NCBI GenBank assembly: GCA_027559495.1
Contig: JAMXSV010000023.1
Span: 2,066,988 to 2,130,987 of the forward strand
Direction: 5' to 3'
Origin: Aurifilum marmelostoma
Taxonomy: Eukaryota > Ascomycota > Sordariomycetes > Diaporthales > Cryphonectriaceae
DNA length: 64,000 bases
Shown here: positions 35,476 to 46,811 of the stretch, piece by piece
Numbering within the stretch: the stretch's first letter is position 1
How the letters are laid out: every line of letters starts with the position of its first letter
Made by a program: the position numbers and the translations under genes
The notes under the pieces: generated by a model
Databases searched by the model: none
Told to the model about the DNA's origin: nothing
The model's input: only the letters and a program-made list of their open reading frames with translations

Positions 35476-36414
35476 TTACCAAGGTAGATGAAGTGGTGTT
35501 GGAAGACCCTTTCCGAGGGTAGCCTCAGCAGTACCAATATCGCCTGTGGATATGTCAGTTTCTTGACATTGCTACCATGTTGAATACCTCGCAAGTCCAC
35601 AAACTCACCAGGTCCTCTTGGGGCCCAATACTCGCCCGTTTTGCTGAGATCAAGTTGACTCGCCCAGTGCACCAAGCTCTTTGCAGCAACTTCCGGGGTC
35701 ACAGCTACACAGACTTCACGTCAGTCTGCAATCCCAGACGAAAGGCGAAGAAAGGGCCAAGTAGAGGAGTGAGGAAGAACGCGATTTCAGGGTAGTTTCA
35801 CCTCCACCATCATCCCAGAACTTGTCAAACCCCACCCCCTTGGTCATCTCCGTCCTCATGAATCCCGGGTGTACAATACTGATGACGACTCCTGCGTCCT
35901 TCATGTCAAGACTTAAAAGTCTCCCCACCATATTAAGCGCGGCCTTGCTCGCATGATGAGCGTAGTTGCCGCCGCCCTCGGATTCGTGACGAAGGGTGAT
36001 GCTTCCCGACTCGGAAGATACGAACACGACCTTGGACCCTTCCTTGAGCAGTCCAGCATGGAATAGCCGGTGAACGATGAAAACGGGCGCGATCGAACTT
36101 GTCGTATACATAGTGACCTCTTCGTCCCAGGCGGGACCCTTGTCTTTGGTGAAATCCTCAGTTGTGAAACGACCGGCGGTGATGAAGACAAAATCGAGCG
36201 GAGCCTTCCCATTGAGCTGGTTGGCGAGATCATCACCAACAGTAGATTTTGTGAGATCAATATTGGGTATCCACTGGACACTCCCCGGGAAGGCCTTGGG
36301 CCCGGAGCTGGACCGCGCAGTTGCAAAGACAGTATTTGCTGGGTCGGACGCATATTCTTTGACAATGCAGGCTCCCAGGCCACGAGTTCCGCCGACTACC
36401 AGTGCCGACGCCAT
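35476..36414 (-). CDS. Short-chain dehydrogenase/reductase, C-factor-like, with His in place of catalytic Tyr
   Basis: Exons 36414-35802, 35704-35609 and 35543-35476 encode 258 residues ending LGKGLPTPLHLPW. The dinucleotide loop is VVGGTRGLGACIV at the N-terminus; the Ser strand is VVFVSSESGSI. The active-site segment reads NYAHHASKAALN: counting back four from Lys gives His, not the usual Tyr, although a Tyr lies two positions earlier. VHPGFMRTEMT and GEYWAPRGPGDIGTAE are typical of fungal C-factor-like SDRs. NAD(P)H-dependent redox on an unknown substrate is expected if active. Splices: GGAG joins CTGTGACC; GGACCTG joins GCGATATT. Confidence 0.85.
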
Positions 36415-37666
36415 ATTACTTGAATCTTGAATGCCGCTGGTTAACGCTCAATATCTGAAGGGCAAGAGAGAGGGGTGTATTTGGTGAAGAAAGGCGAATT
36501 GTTGATGGATGATGGTGTTATTTGGAAATGACGTCAAGTCCGACTTGATGTCTAGCGGGACAGCGTTGACGCCCTTCAATGTGGACGGTGCAAAGCTTGC
36601 ATAGCAGCACGTCAGCCTCTAAACAACCACAGGTCATTATGCTCGGGAGACTCAAGTGTAATAACGAAAAGGAACAAAAGTAAATATTCCCGCACATAGT
36701 TCCTATATCGTGACACACTCAGTGGTTTAAGCTTAGCCACTCCCACTAACACCGTCGCGAATTCTGAGGCGCTCAACATTCTCGATCCTCGCTAGACGGT
36801 AATAGCCCCTAGCCAGGCTCCCAAAGAGCCACGAGACCTGGAGGGAGGAGTCGTGGTATTTCAATGCTTTTTGCGCTGCTCTTACTCAAGAGCATTTGTT
36901 TACAACAACCGCAAAGCACAGCAGCGACGTCAATCAAAGTTGCAGTACTACCAAGACCAACTAGGAACACGCCCTGAACTTTGTTAACGCCATCGATGCT
37001 GGCAAGACCTTCTATCCCGAGACATTCCATACCTAAGCGGCGGGGACTTGGACAATATCACACTCTTTCCAACCCATGGCCATAGCTGACACGTTTCAAC
37101 CATCTCGGCCTCCCACAGCTGACCAGCAACCTTACGAACGGTTAGTGGCCAAAAATACTATGGATAAAAGCAGTTGGTTGTACGCAAGACTCGCGTAGGC
37201 ACGTATTTCATATTAAGAAGCCACTAGCTCATGAGTTCGTGGAGAGCATCTCCTTCCAGCATAGATATTTCTAGGCCTTCCGCAAAAATGTTCTGTTGCT
37301 GCCACATTATTGTGACATGAGCTAGGCCGGTATTCATCCAGCTGCCTTCATGTGATCGAGACCCACGTAAATCATCAAGGGCGGTTGGTGTTGTGCGTTC
37401 AGTAGTAGGTATATAGCCTGGAGGATGAAGAACAACGTCGGCCCCAAGACTGAAGTATGTATGTCCAGCTTGGCCATTCATAAATTCTCGTCATCGATAT
37501 CGGCACGATGATTCCATCACTCCCAAATGCTACAAATTTGTGTCATTTCTAGTCCAGGTGTTTAGAATATATACAAGAACACATCTCTTCAGTACATGGC
37601 TTTGATATTTTGCTCCCCTTTTTGGTACCTTCTCTCTTCTCCGTCTTCCTCGTTGCTAGTCAGCAT
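36415..37666. other. Intergenic, 1.25 kb
   Basis: Upstream of the SDR (-) and downstream of the phosphatase (-). Two minus-strand open stretches (36809-37030, 37224-37481) have no motif I recognise. No gene supported. Confidence 0.45.
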
Positions 37667-39281
37667 CTACTGATTGACAAACTGTTCCGTATGGGCCTTG
37701 TAAAGAGTTGAGCTGTCCAGGATTTCGCCACTGGCAGACTCGATGAACTGGATAGACAAGTTATTCTCGTCCTCAAAGGTCAAGGTCGCATAGCTAAAGG
37801 TCTCGGCATAAGCGAAGCGGTTCGACGAGATGTTGGTCCCCACACTGCTGAGGCCCTCAATATTGCCCGCACCCCCAGCGATGATATACATGGGGGCGGC
37901 GGGGTTGTCCATGCCGGCAGGATCCACGACGCTGTTGTTCACGGGTGCAAAGCGCTGCGAGTTGTGGACATGTCCAAATACACCCAGGTCGACACCATAT
38001 TGGTACATAAGCGGCTCGAAGGCTGTTTTGCACGCCGAGCAGACATTGCCCTGGCCCCCTGTTGAGTACCAGGGCCTGTGTCCGGCCACAATCAGCCACG
38101 GGGTCACCGTCCTGTCGACCGAGGCCAGATCAGCCTCGAAGAAATCCAACTGTTGTCCACTATACCCAAACGGACCGCCGTCCAAACCCGCGGTGCCGTA
38201 TGGTTGGTCAGGAGCGTTGGGGAAATCGGTCTCGGTGTCAATCATGGTAACGTGCACCATGCCATACTCGAAACTGTACCAGAAGGGCGGGTTGGCCAGT
38301 TGTGCGGCCTTGTTAGCATCGACCTTGGCTTTGGTGTTGGACGATGTCGAACTGAAGGACGTGGGCATGTTCTTGCCGAAGCGTACGTTGAAATCGGTGA
38401 AATTCTTTTGCCCCTCTGGGCAGTTGAGTTCGATTGCCGGAGTGCCTAGCTCCTCGCAGTCGGCCTCGTGGTTGCCAGGGCTGGCCATGTACACCTTACC
38501 CCCGCAATGGGCGCCAGCTGGTCATAGAAGCTTTCCAGTATGGCTTCATAGGCATTTATGCCGTCACCGACGTTTGAGGGTGTCAGATACCAGTCATCTG
38601 CATAACCAAAGTCACCGGGATGCAGAACCCATTCATAGTCATCCCAGTTGTCGGCCAGGCGCCCGATGGTGGTGTGGTTCAGCGATGGATCGACCTCGGG
38701 TATGAGAGCTTTTCTTGTCGGATCGCCGTCAGCATCGACAGTGAAGCCATCTGCACCGTACACTCCTAGGTCAATCACGACACTTGTGGTGAAAGAAGTC
38801 TTGTCGCCTGGCGTCCGTGGGCTGAAGAAGCTGTCGACAGTCGAGTTTGTCGAGACGATCTGATAGTAGTAGGTGGTGGCGGGGGTCAAATTCTTTAGTA
38901 TGACGGTGTTCGACCAGGTCCTCGAGGTGTTGTATGTGACGGAAATGGTGGAGCAGGTCTCCAGCGACAGGTCGGTGCTGCTGGTACCGTATTGCACGCA
39001 GGGCCTTGCCAGCTTCTCATATGTATTCCATCCTACTGAAACAGCTGTTGAAGGGAAGAATCAATGATGTCAGCCAGGGAGTCCTTCAAGTGGCCCATTG
39101 TTCATATGAGGGAAGGACCAGCTGGAGTTTTCCTTTGTGGCTTACAATTCATGCCACTGATGGCGAGACGCTGTTGAACAGGCGTGGTCAGGTCGGACGG
39201 GATTGTCGGGTAGTCCGCACTTGCTGTTGCTAGGACAGCCAGCAAAGGAAGACCCTTTACGATCTCCAAGAGGGTGTACAT
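37667..39281 (-). pseudogene. Secreted purple acid phosphatase with a 1-base frameshift
   Basis: Exon 1 (39281-39146) encodes a signal peptide (LLEIVKGLPLLAVLATASA). Exon 2 (39044-37667) carries the rest, but two frames are needed. The first runs through the fibronectin-like part (NLTPATTYYYQIVSTNS) and the metal motif HPGDFGYADDWY to YDQLAPIAG; the second resumes at KVYMASPGNHEADCEE and runs to the stop with VAGHRPWYS and FGHVHNSQRFAP. Restoring one base at a G5 run (38499-38503 on this strand as C5) would join them to about 504 residues, the family norm. All dinuclear metal ligands are otherwise present. The enzyme would release phosphate from esters outside the cell. Error and true mutation cannot be told apart here. 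Confidence 0.85.
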
Positions 39282-40829
39282 GATGCAGGATGTCCCGATA
39301 AGGAGTATCCACCTTGTGCAACTTTAGGGTGACGGGCGGTGTACGGAGGTGGGAGCCGTGGTGAGGCAAGCCTGCGTGTCCTCGAAAATCTGTGGGTGGG
39401 TATGCCGTAATATATCATACCGGGCCAATTCGTGTGATAAGATCATCGTGGATGCAAATTGCGCTCTAAGGAGGTTGCTTCAGCGCGTGACAGCGTCGTA
39501 TTTCAGGGGGCTGAAGCCGTTAGAGTGCCACCCTGTAGACGAGGCAATTCCTTGTGCAGAGGAAAGGAGATCCAGGTGTGGTAGTATCCTTCGTGTGCTT
39601 CCAGAAGGACACATGCCGTGTGGGTGCATAGTCTGTTCAAGAAAGGAAGTTGATTATCGCAATGACCCCGGTCATGCCGAGCTGTGAGGCAATGATTCGA
39701 CGAAACGACACCCAGAATAGCAAGTCCCACAAACGAGTCGAGGAGAATTACTATTCGGCTGGATCGATATCATTAATTTTTGCATATCGTTTCCTTGCAG
39801 TCATAGGCTGGCTGCAAGCTGTTCTCTTCAGCGGCGGTACCTTGGGGCGTGCTGATCTGAGTTGGGGCTGTAATTCAACAGGTACCCCGTATATCGCTCA
39901 ATGCAGAATAAGAAGGTGGTATTAATGCGTGTGAGAGCGGGGAGGCCCCCCGTCCCCCCCCCTCTACAAACCACTTATCCAGCCGGCCGAGACATGTTGC
40001 CTACTACAAACACTCAGCCGTAAATTTACTATAGACCTATTAAGAAGGTGATGTGGGAAATTTCCTAGCGTGTGGGTTCAACCAGTTCTCGTGCGCCTCT
40101 AGAGACGAATCAATGAGGACGAATACTAATACGCGGCCTTTGCTGGTTTTCTTGGACTCATGTTCGGTCAAATGGGATGTTCCCCGCTCGCAATCGCTTA
40201 AGTAGTGTGTAGATTTGCTCCGTTTCACGTCAATAAAATCCTGATCTCTCTGTCAAAAGGGGATACAAATCAAACTGAAAGGGCTAAGCTCTCTTTTATA
40301 CATGGTATTAACTGACCAGCTTGCACCTCTAAGCGAGGCGAGTGGACGACTACCTAGACCGGATACATTCAACCCTTCTCAGGGATTGCCCCTTTCATCA
40401 ACGCAAATCACGTATGTTCCAACCGAACCGTGCCATCTTGGTCCCTGCATAACGACTCCTTCCTATTCTACAATTTATATTGGCAACGCAGTAAGCATGG
40501 CTACACATGATCATCACTTCAGTTAGGTCGCTCGCTTGTCCGCGGGGGAATGCCTCGTATCGTGTAGCAGAGACGAAGGGGTACACCTCTAGTCAGGGTG
40601 TTGGAACGTGATCGTTGGCGATAAAACATTGACGTACAATGACTTGATGGCATGACCACCTCGCAAACTTTCGAATTGATGCATAATAACGTATAATGGT
40701 AATAAAGATTACTGACGCATTCTGCGTTGACGCCGAAATGGACAACCAGACGCAGCCCTTTCTTCATTCTTCCATGTATTTTCATAAACCCAAGGTGAAA
40801 CTTCATTGGACCTTCGCAAGGTCCTGAAT
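39282..40829. other. Intergenic, 1.5 kb
   Basis: Upstream of the phosphatase gene, downstream of the FucU-like gene. Open stretches at 39349-39687 and 39650-39925 lack motifs. A C-rich run lies at about 39946-39962. No gene supported. Confidence 0.45.
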
Positions 40830-41264
40830 CTAAGCAATTCTCACGATGCCCTTCTTCAACAACAGGTTTCCATACAGCCTTGTCTCATTGGTGGTGACAA
40901 TGCAGAATGCCTCTTTAGACTGCTGGTAGAATCTGAATCTCTCGAGTTTACTCAGCACAAACTTCTCGCCTTCGTGCTTGCGGATGGCTTCCCGAAACTC
41001 TTTCATCACGGGAAGGTCAGCTGCTGCATCCCCAACGACCTCCATGCACCACGCTGACTGCGGAACAAAGTCGTCCAGGGGCAGTAAGGAGAGGATAGCA
41101 TTGGCTGCGTCTGTTGCATTGGCGCCGGCAAGTCGGATCACGGGTGGACCGGTAGAAGCTGCCGGGAAGTTGGCGTCAACGATTGCGATGGTGTCGCCGT
41201 GGCCCATAGCACGGAGAGCCTGCAGCAGCTCAGGCGTGAGCAGAGGGTCGATGTCTTTGAGCAT
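40830..41264 (-). CDS. RbsD/FucU-family sugar mutarotase
   Basis: Intronless, 144 residues; the ATG at 41264 starts MLKDIDPLLTPELLQALRAMGHGD. This N-terminus is the family signature: the L-x-P-x-L-L-x-x-L-x-x-M-G-H-G-D block holds the catalytic His, followed by IVDANFPA. The C-terminal block AFCIVTTNETRLYGNLLLKKG contains the Asn-Glu/Tyr-Gly-Asn sugar-binding pocket. FucU interconverts alpha and beta anomers of L-fucose; RbsD does so for ribose. Length and motifs look intact. No sugar transporter or kinase lies next to it in this window. Confidence 0.92.
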   Translation of the reverse strand: MLKDIDPLLTPELLQALRAMGHGDTIAIVDANFPAASTGPPVIRLAGANATDAANAILSLLPLDDFVPQSAWCMEVVGDAAADLPVMKEFREAIRKHEGEKFVLSKLERFRFYQQSKEAFCIVTTNETRLYGNLLLKKGIVRIA

Positions 41265-41816
41265 GGTGATCAATTTGTGCGAGAGAACTGGTACTTATGT
41301 TGTGCCAACGTCGGCCTATTGTTCGGATTTTGTGCGCCGAATATGATCTTGATTTTGAGAACGTGGATGAGATACGGGCAAGGATTCCGTAGTTGACAGT
41401 TGTAACTAATTTGGAATTGTAGTTGAGGAGAGAGAACGGGGAAAAGTAGAAAAAGAAAGAGAAAGAGAATAAATATTCCCGAGTCGTGTTTCAGATTCCT
41501 CCGCATGGATGTCTTTGATTGATTTGTCGTCGAATGAATAGACCAAAGCTCGGGTCCATCTTTCATGTTTCCCACCTCTGAAACGTGAAGTCCCACATAG
41601 CTTCGCCAAGTCGGATAAAGTAGTCATACACGCTTCTCGTAAGGAAAGTAGCAAAACTTATGAATCCATTTGACATATACGAGGGGCTTCTGGAATCAAT
41701 CGAGAATAAAATTTGGTTAATGTATCAAACGTCACTGAAGACGAACACTATCCATGCGGTAAGGGGTCCAGTTCAAGCAGATGCAGCAACAGACATAATG
41801 ATATTTTTGATTGACT
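41265..41816. other. Intergenic, promoter of the FucU-like gene and 3' side of the rhodopsin-like gene
   Basis: 550 bases between two minus-strand genes, purine-rich at 41424-41470 (GAGAGAACGGGGAAAAGTAG and similar), consistent with a pyrimidine-rich leader on the minus strand. No gene. Confidence 0.5.
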
Positions 41817-43174
41817 CTAGACATTCCTGATCCATGAAAAGTCTTTCGTCACAACAATATCATTTCCATTCTGTATCTCCCCCGAAGCGTTTAGCTTATC
41901 TGCTCCTACTTCGCAGGTGTATCCAGAGTGATCTTTAGAAACGCCGACAACAGCAACCCCGTTTCCGGGAGTAAGCTCAATCTCATCATCATCAGCTGGA
42001 AGCGTCGCACCTAGTTGTTTCCGAGCCTTATTTTTACCCCACTCGCGTTTACTAGCCACATAATTGTCCGATATGTAGTACTGGGGTGTTACACCAGAGC
42101 CTTTATCCTTCTTTGCTCGGGCAGAGGCGGACCAAACTCGCAGCAAAGGCGCATACGTCGGAAGACAGGCGTAAATAATGGGATGCCAATGAAGGGTTTA
42201 ACATAAGACCAGATGAAGACCTGGCACATAGCCCAGGTAAAGTCGGTCGAGTTGACTAGCTTGTCCATCATGACGATACGGACGATGCTAGCCACGCAAA
42301 CGCTAAGGACGATGATAATCAGTTAAGATTCGAGCGCGAAAGACTCCTACATGGGAGAAGAAACGTACAATGAGCCCACAAGTAGGATGCTGCATACAGC
42401 GACTTTCTGGCGAGGATTCATCTGCAATTTCCAGACTGGGAAAAGATCAGTAAACGAAGATTAGATAAGGTGCCACGGCTGAGACAATGGTACTCACTAG
42501 TTGGTATTGGCGTGAGTAGAATAGAAAGGTCTACTGCAAGGCCTATTATACCGTTGCAAAGATAAATAAGGAAGCATTGATGCAGCTTCCTGTGGCTGTA
42601 GGATCTGTGTACTGCCTCCAGTAATACGAAATGGGCCGGCATCCAGAGAGCCAAGTGATGGTGACTTCTAATCTATGCGCAAGGGCGAAGGCAAATACAA
42701 TGTACCATAATTTCGTGGTCCCGAAGACGCGGCGGTAGAATAGAAGGATCGCCATCTTGTAAGAGGTGACGCTCCAAATATAGACGATAACGAACGCATA
42801 CGTCGTCTGGTATAGCTTGGTGAACTGGTCTAGAGTTACTACCCAAAGGTGGTGTCCGCCTCCAAACGAAAGGCTGATTAAACAGCAGGCTGCATTGCCA
42901 AGTCCGAGAATCTTCTCACAACCGTCAGACCAGGAGCCGTGGTTTTCGAATATCATGTTGTTGCTGGACATGAACTTACAACTGCTGCAAAGACGGCATA
43001 ATCGTCGACACCAAGATCAGGTCCTGTCCGAGAAAGCCGGGCGAATGGACGCAAGGCAACGGCAGCAAGTGCAAGGATCATTATAGTCGTGACGGATGCT
43101 ATAATGTCTCCATTCTGGTTCTCGCTCAAATCAACTCCTGCCGGGGTAGGTCCCCAAGCTCCAGAGTTGGACAT
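41817..43174 (-). pseudogene. Fungal rhodopsin-domain integral membrane protein with two frameshifts
   Basis: Four predicted exons: 43174-42980, 42911-42498, 42435-42369, 42302-41817. They give the fungal multi-pass rhodopsin-domain pattern: VTTIMILALAAVALRPFARL, then KLYQTTYAFVIVYIWSVTSY, WRQYTDPTATGSCINAS, PIPTIWKLQMNPRQKVAV, and ACLPTYAPLLRVW. Two breaks interrupt the frame. Near 42544-42553 the frame slips between IFAT and IGLAVDLS; near 42176-42184 it slips between KPFIGI and YACLPTYAPLLR. Each is explained by one missing base; restoring both gives 387 residues, the usual size. The family is of uncharacterised function (plasma-membrane, often near secondary-metabolism or effector genes). 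Confidence 0.8.
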
Positions 43175-45006
43175 GATCCAGCTGTATTCGACCGTCTGGT
43201 GTGTAGGCACGCAAGTCGTGCCGACGTCGACAAAGTTCAGAAGAAAGATGGTTCCTGCAAAAGGAAATGGAACAGAGAACCGATGAGGGTGTTGAATGGG
43301 GAATATGGTGCTAGTGAGAAAAGAGCACGAGCCTGGGTGACCGCGATGGTGTTCTGACGATATTTCGCGTTACTCTTGTGTGATTGGCGCCATGCCGCTA
43401 TAAAAAGGTCTTTAAAATGAATTAATCAAGGATGTCGTTGGCATTTCATGTAGAGACGCTCAACAGCATGTACCATCTCGACTGAAAGGGAAACTATTAG
43501 ACTCACTGGGCTCATTAAACGTCCCGCGTGGTGTCCCTTCCCCTCCTACGGCGTAGTTAAGGTGAAAAGTCGAATCGAGAATACTTCTGATTTTACAGAG
43601 CCTTACTGACTACCCCATGGGCCCCATTTTCGGAACCTTCGAATCTTAGGTCATCTCGGAATCTTACCATGATCTTACTTGTGTCCCTGGTGGCGACTCA
43701 GGATTACGAAAGGCCTTCCTGGGGAGTAAAGTCACTAGCAAAATAAGGAACGTCGCACCCGAAAAGTCCTATAAGCTTCTTAGCGCGGATGCACATCTCT
43801 GAGAATGTCAGTAGCAAAGAAAGGCCATTCGCTTCCAGGACTGTCTGCAGCTGCAACTCGGCAATAGTACGTTGCGAGATAATTGCCCGTACTCGAAGGA
43901 ATAGCACCAGTGCTGTTCCCTTCTTTTGCTTGGGGAGGATTTCTGGTCAAGTCCCGACTTCAGGATCACAGCCCCCATTTAAAACTGCTGCCCGAGGGCC
44001 CTTCGAACATCCGTGTTGGACATTTGTCCTGCAATGTAACATAATTCACACATTAAAGGTGAGGCAGTAATGCAGACTGTTGGGGGCTGGAGGCGTGCCA
44101 ACCGGTGAATTAGACAACACTTCAGTAATTATTTATTAATTGAACTAATATATTGCAGTCATTTTAGTAGGGAAGCCACCAACAAGGCCCGGAAGGATTG
44201 TTGTGGCTGAAAATCTCATCGGATTCACAAGTTACCGGAAGGGACTTCTTGATCATGCTTGCCCCTTAATCCTTTGATAGCTGCAGCTCCAAGGTCGGAG
44301 AATGGAGGATAGGATTCCTTACAATTAACTGGGGATGAGCTCAGCAGGAGGAAGAGAGGCTGGGTTGGCGTACCCAGGGGAGGACTAGGAAGCAGAGTGG
44401 TAGACGGAGATTGAGACAGCTCAAGGTTACGGTCTTCCCCAGAGAAGCAAGAGCAGAATTTGCAAAATTTCCTCCAGCCCTTTTCTTTTATCAAAACAAA
44501 AAAAGAACTCACCACCCGCTGCGAAGCTCCGCTTCCTCGCTTACAAGCGCTTCGGGTTTCAGTAATTACAGGGTTGGAACCTTCTGGGTCCCCCGGCTCC
44601 CCCTCCTTCCCCTCCTTCCCCTGATCCCCCATTCCCATTCTACGCGCATTTGACGGCAAGAGAAGGACTGTACAGGTAGCCTAGCCGTCGCAGTCAACCA
44701 ATTTTGAGTTGCTGGATGACAACGGTCTGTGTATACGTAACGCCGAATTAAGTAGAAAGGTAGCTTTCAGGCTAGCTCGGCACGCCTCATACCCATGGGG
44801 AGTTTCGGACCAATTCAGCAACGACTTTACGACTGCTTGGCATCGATTCAAAAAAAAAAAAAAAAGGCAAAAGCAAACAAAGGAATCTATGCTTAGAAGA
44901 GGTCGGTTTATTCATCTTTGCTAATAAAGAACCATACTCTTTGTGCTCGATATACGTAGGTCTCTGCCTTGTAAATCTCTGCTCCCTGTCCTCGTGGTTC
45001 TGGAAG
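43175..45006. other. Intergenic, 1.8 kb
   Basis: Upstream of the rhodopsin-like gene, downstream of the SDR at 45007. Frames at 43789-44070 (+) and 44225-44659 (-) overlap with no motif. Contains an A16 run at 44850-44865. The patch at 44100-44170 is AT-rich. No gene supported. Confidence 0.45.
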
Positions 45007-45762
45007 TTAGATGATGACCTCGAAGTTGGGATTCTCAGTGGAAATGGAGAACCAATCCCAAGTCTTTCGCGCAATGTTGGCCGGATTCCATGTCTCATGC
45101 TCAGGAGACACTGGACCCTGAATGTTGATGATACCCACAAAGACACCCTTATGGCCGTAAGTCATCTGCAGGCTCTGCAGCATGTTGCGCTGGGCAGCTT
45201 TGACCAAAGAAAGAGCGAAGAGTTGAGGAATGGGGTGCTGCGGGAGGAGCGAGCTCGTGACGATAAGAGCTGGTTTGGCTGTTTTATCTGCCTCAGCTAG
45301 TTTGACCAAGTGAGGCATGAACTTCTGCACTGCCACGTACAGGGCGGACACATTGATCTGGATGATTGTAAGAACCAGGGCATACTATTAAGATATCTTT
45401 GCGCCAGATTAGTTGCTTACTTTGAAGTCATACTCGATGTCCTTGACCTCGTGGGTCAGCAGCGCGGATGGCAGAACGCGTGCAGCGTTGAAGAAGATGC
45501 AGTCGGGCTTGCCAAGCTCTTTCTCGGCGTCGTCAAGGGCTTTCGCAAAGAACTCTGTGTCGGCCACGTCGACTTGATGAGTAGTCACCTTGACATGAGA
45601 TCCGACGGCTTGTTCGAGCTCCTGTTTCTCGGTGTTGAGCTGCTCCGCACGCCGAGCAAAGAGAGCCACGTTGGTATAGCCCTTGAGAGCGAAGTGGGTA
45701 GTCACACTCCTGCCAATGCCAGGGCCGGAACCAATATAGATCAGAGTTTTGCCGCCTAACAT
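45007..45762 (-). CDS. Short-chain dehydrogenase-like protein lacking the canonical Tyr
   Basis: Exons 45762-45421 and 45357-45007 encode 230 residues. The nucleotide loop is IYIGSGPGIGRSV, with FARRAEQLN after the second strand, Asp in HQVDVAD, and NAAR. The expected Y-x-x-x-K is replaced by FALSLVKAAQRNM: four before Lys is Leu. The Ser of the triad region is TSSLL. This suggests a non-catalytic or differently acting member of the SDR superfamily. The intron GTAAGC...CCAG joins YDFK to INVSALYVAV in phase. No lesion found. The substrate is unknown. Confidence 0.82.
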
Positions 45763-46811
45763 GTTTTGTAAGAGGGATCACAGAGAAGGGGATAGTGCTA
45801 TGAGGAGTCGTTGAGTAGTTTCAAACAGGAGAAGACGAGGAAAAGGAACCGGATTCGAGATTCATTTGGGAGAGGTAGAAAAAGGGCATCGGAGTGTTTG
45901 ACTGTTAATTATGGCCAGAGCCTTCTTTGTGATATGTGACTAAGAGTTCTAGGCAGTTAGCTTACACGTAACGAATGTAACCAACAGAGCATACTAATGC
46001 AAACCGGCTGAACGGAGCTTTGTTCGCAAATTGCTACAGACACCTTTATCGCTGACATGGCGTTTTTAGGGGGTGGGGGTGGCTAAGAAGTCCGGTCCCC
46101 TAAGTACGTGTTTACATCTCACGCTTCTCTCTATAACCAATGATTGACTTGATGGCGCTCTTGCGCCCGGATCCGGGCGGTCTTCCAGCAAGCAGTCTTG
46201 TCTCGTGCTTCCTACGGGTCCGGAGCCCCTGACGTTGGTGCATGGAATGTAAGAAGATTAGCTTCGCGTAAAGCCACTTTCAATAGTTCTAAGCAGAGAT
46301 AATCACTTTTGAAAAGAGTTCATTGTGTCGTTTCATTACGTTTTTGTGCGCTTCCTCCGCCCCTGAAGGATCGAAACCATCCCAAAGGATTGTTTGTACA
46401 ACCTGTAAGACTCAATCTCTCAATGTCGCTGTGAAGATACTGGAAGCGTTCAGCAGTGACTCGCAAGTCAAGTCTGGAAGGAATAGCAACGCCAGGCAGA
46501 AGTTAGAACGTCAACCTCGATCAGCTGTGTAATTGTTTGCATGATCTATTGTTGGCCGACCTCGGGAGCGAACATCATAAGAGACTTGTGACCGCGCATA
46601 TTTATAAATATTTGATTCATCCGACATTGAAGCGGAGTCTGGGTACTCTTTCTACGCGATAGTCCCGAGGTCGTCTACCTTGAATTACTCAATATCGTCC
46701 TCATATTCTTGCGAGGTCTATTTGCCAACTTTGCCTTCGGACCTATGACATTGACAATTCGAAAACTTTTCCCAACCTTGAACCGTTATACCAGTCAACG
46801 GATTTTCGACA
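45763..46811. other. Divergent spacer between SDR and IDO pseudogene
   Basis: About 1 kb upstream of both flanking genes. Contains a G-rich GGGGGTGGGGGTGG at about 46070-46083. No gene. Confidence 0.5.

Noticed and set aside
37830..38705. 291-codon plus-strand frame opposite the phosphatase
   Set aside because: Antisense shadow; the minus strand holds all purple acid phosphatase motifs.
44225..44659. 144-codon minus-strand frame rich in Gly, Glu and Ser
   Set aside because: Low-complexity translation of simple CT/GA-rich sequence; no domain or conserved pattern.
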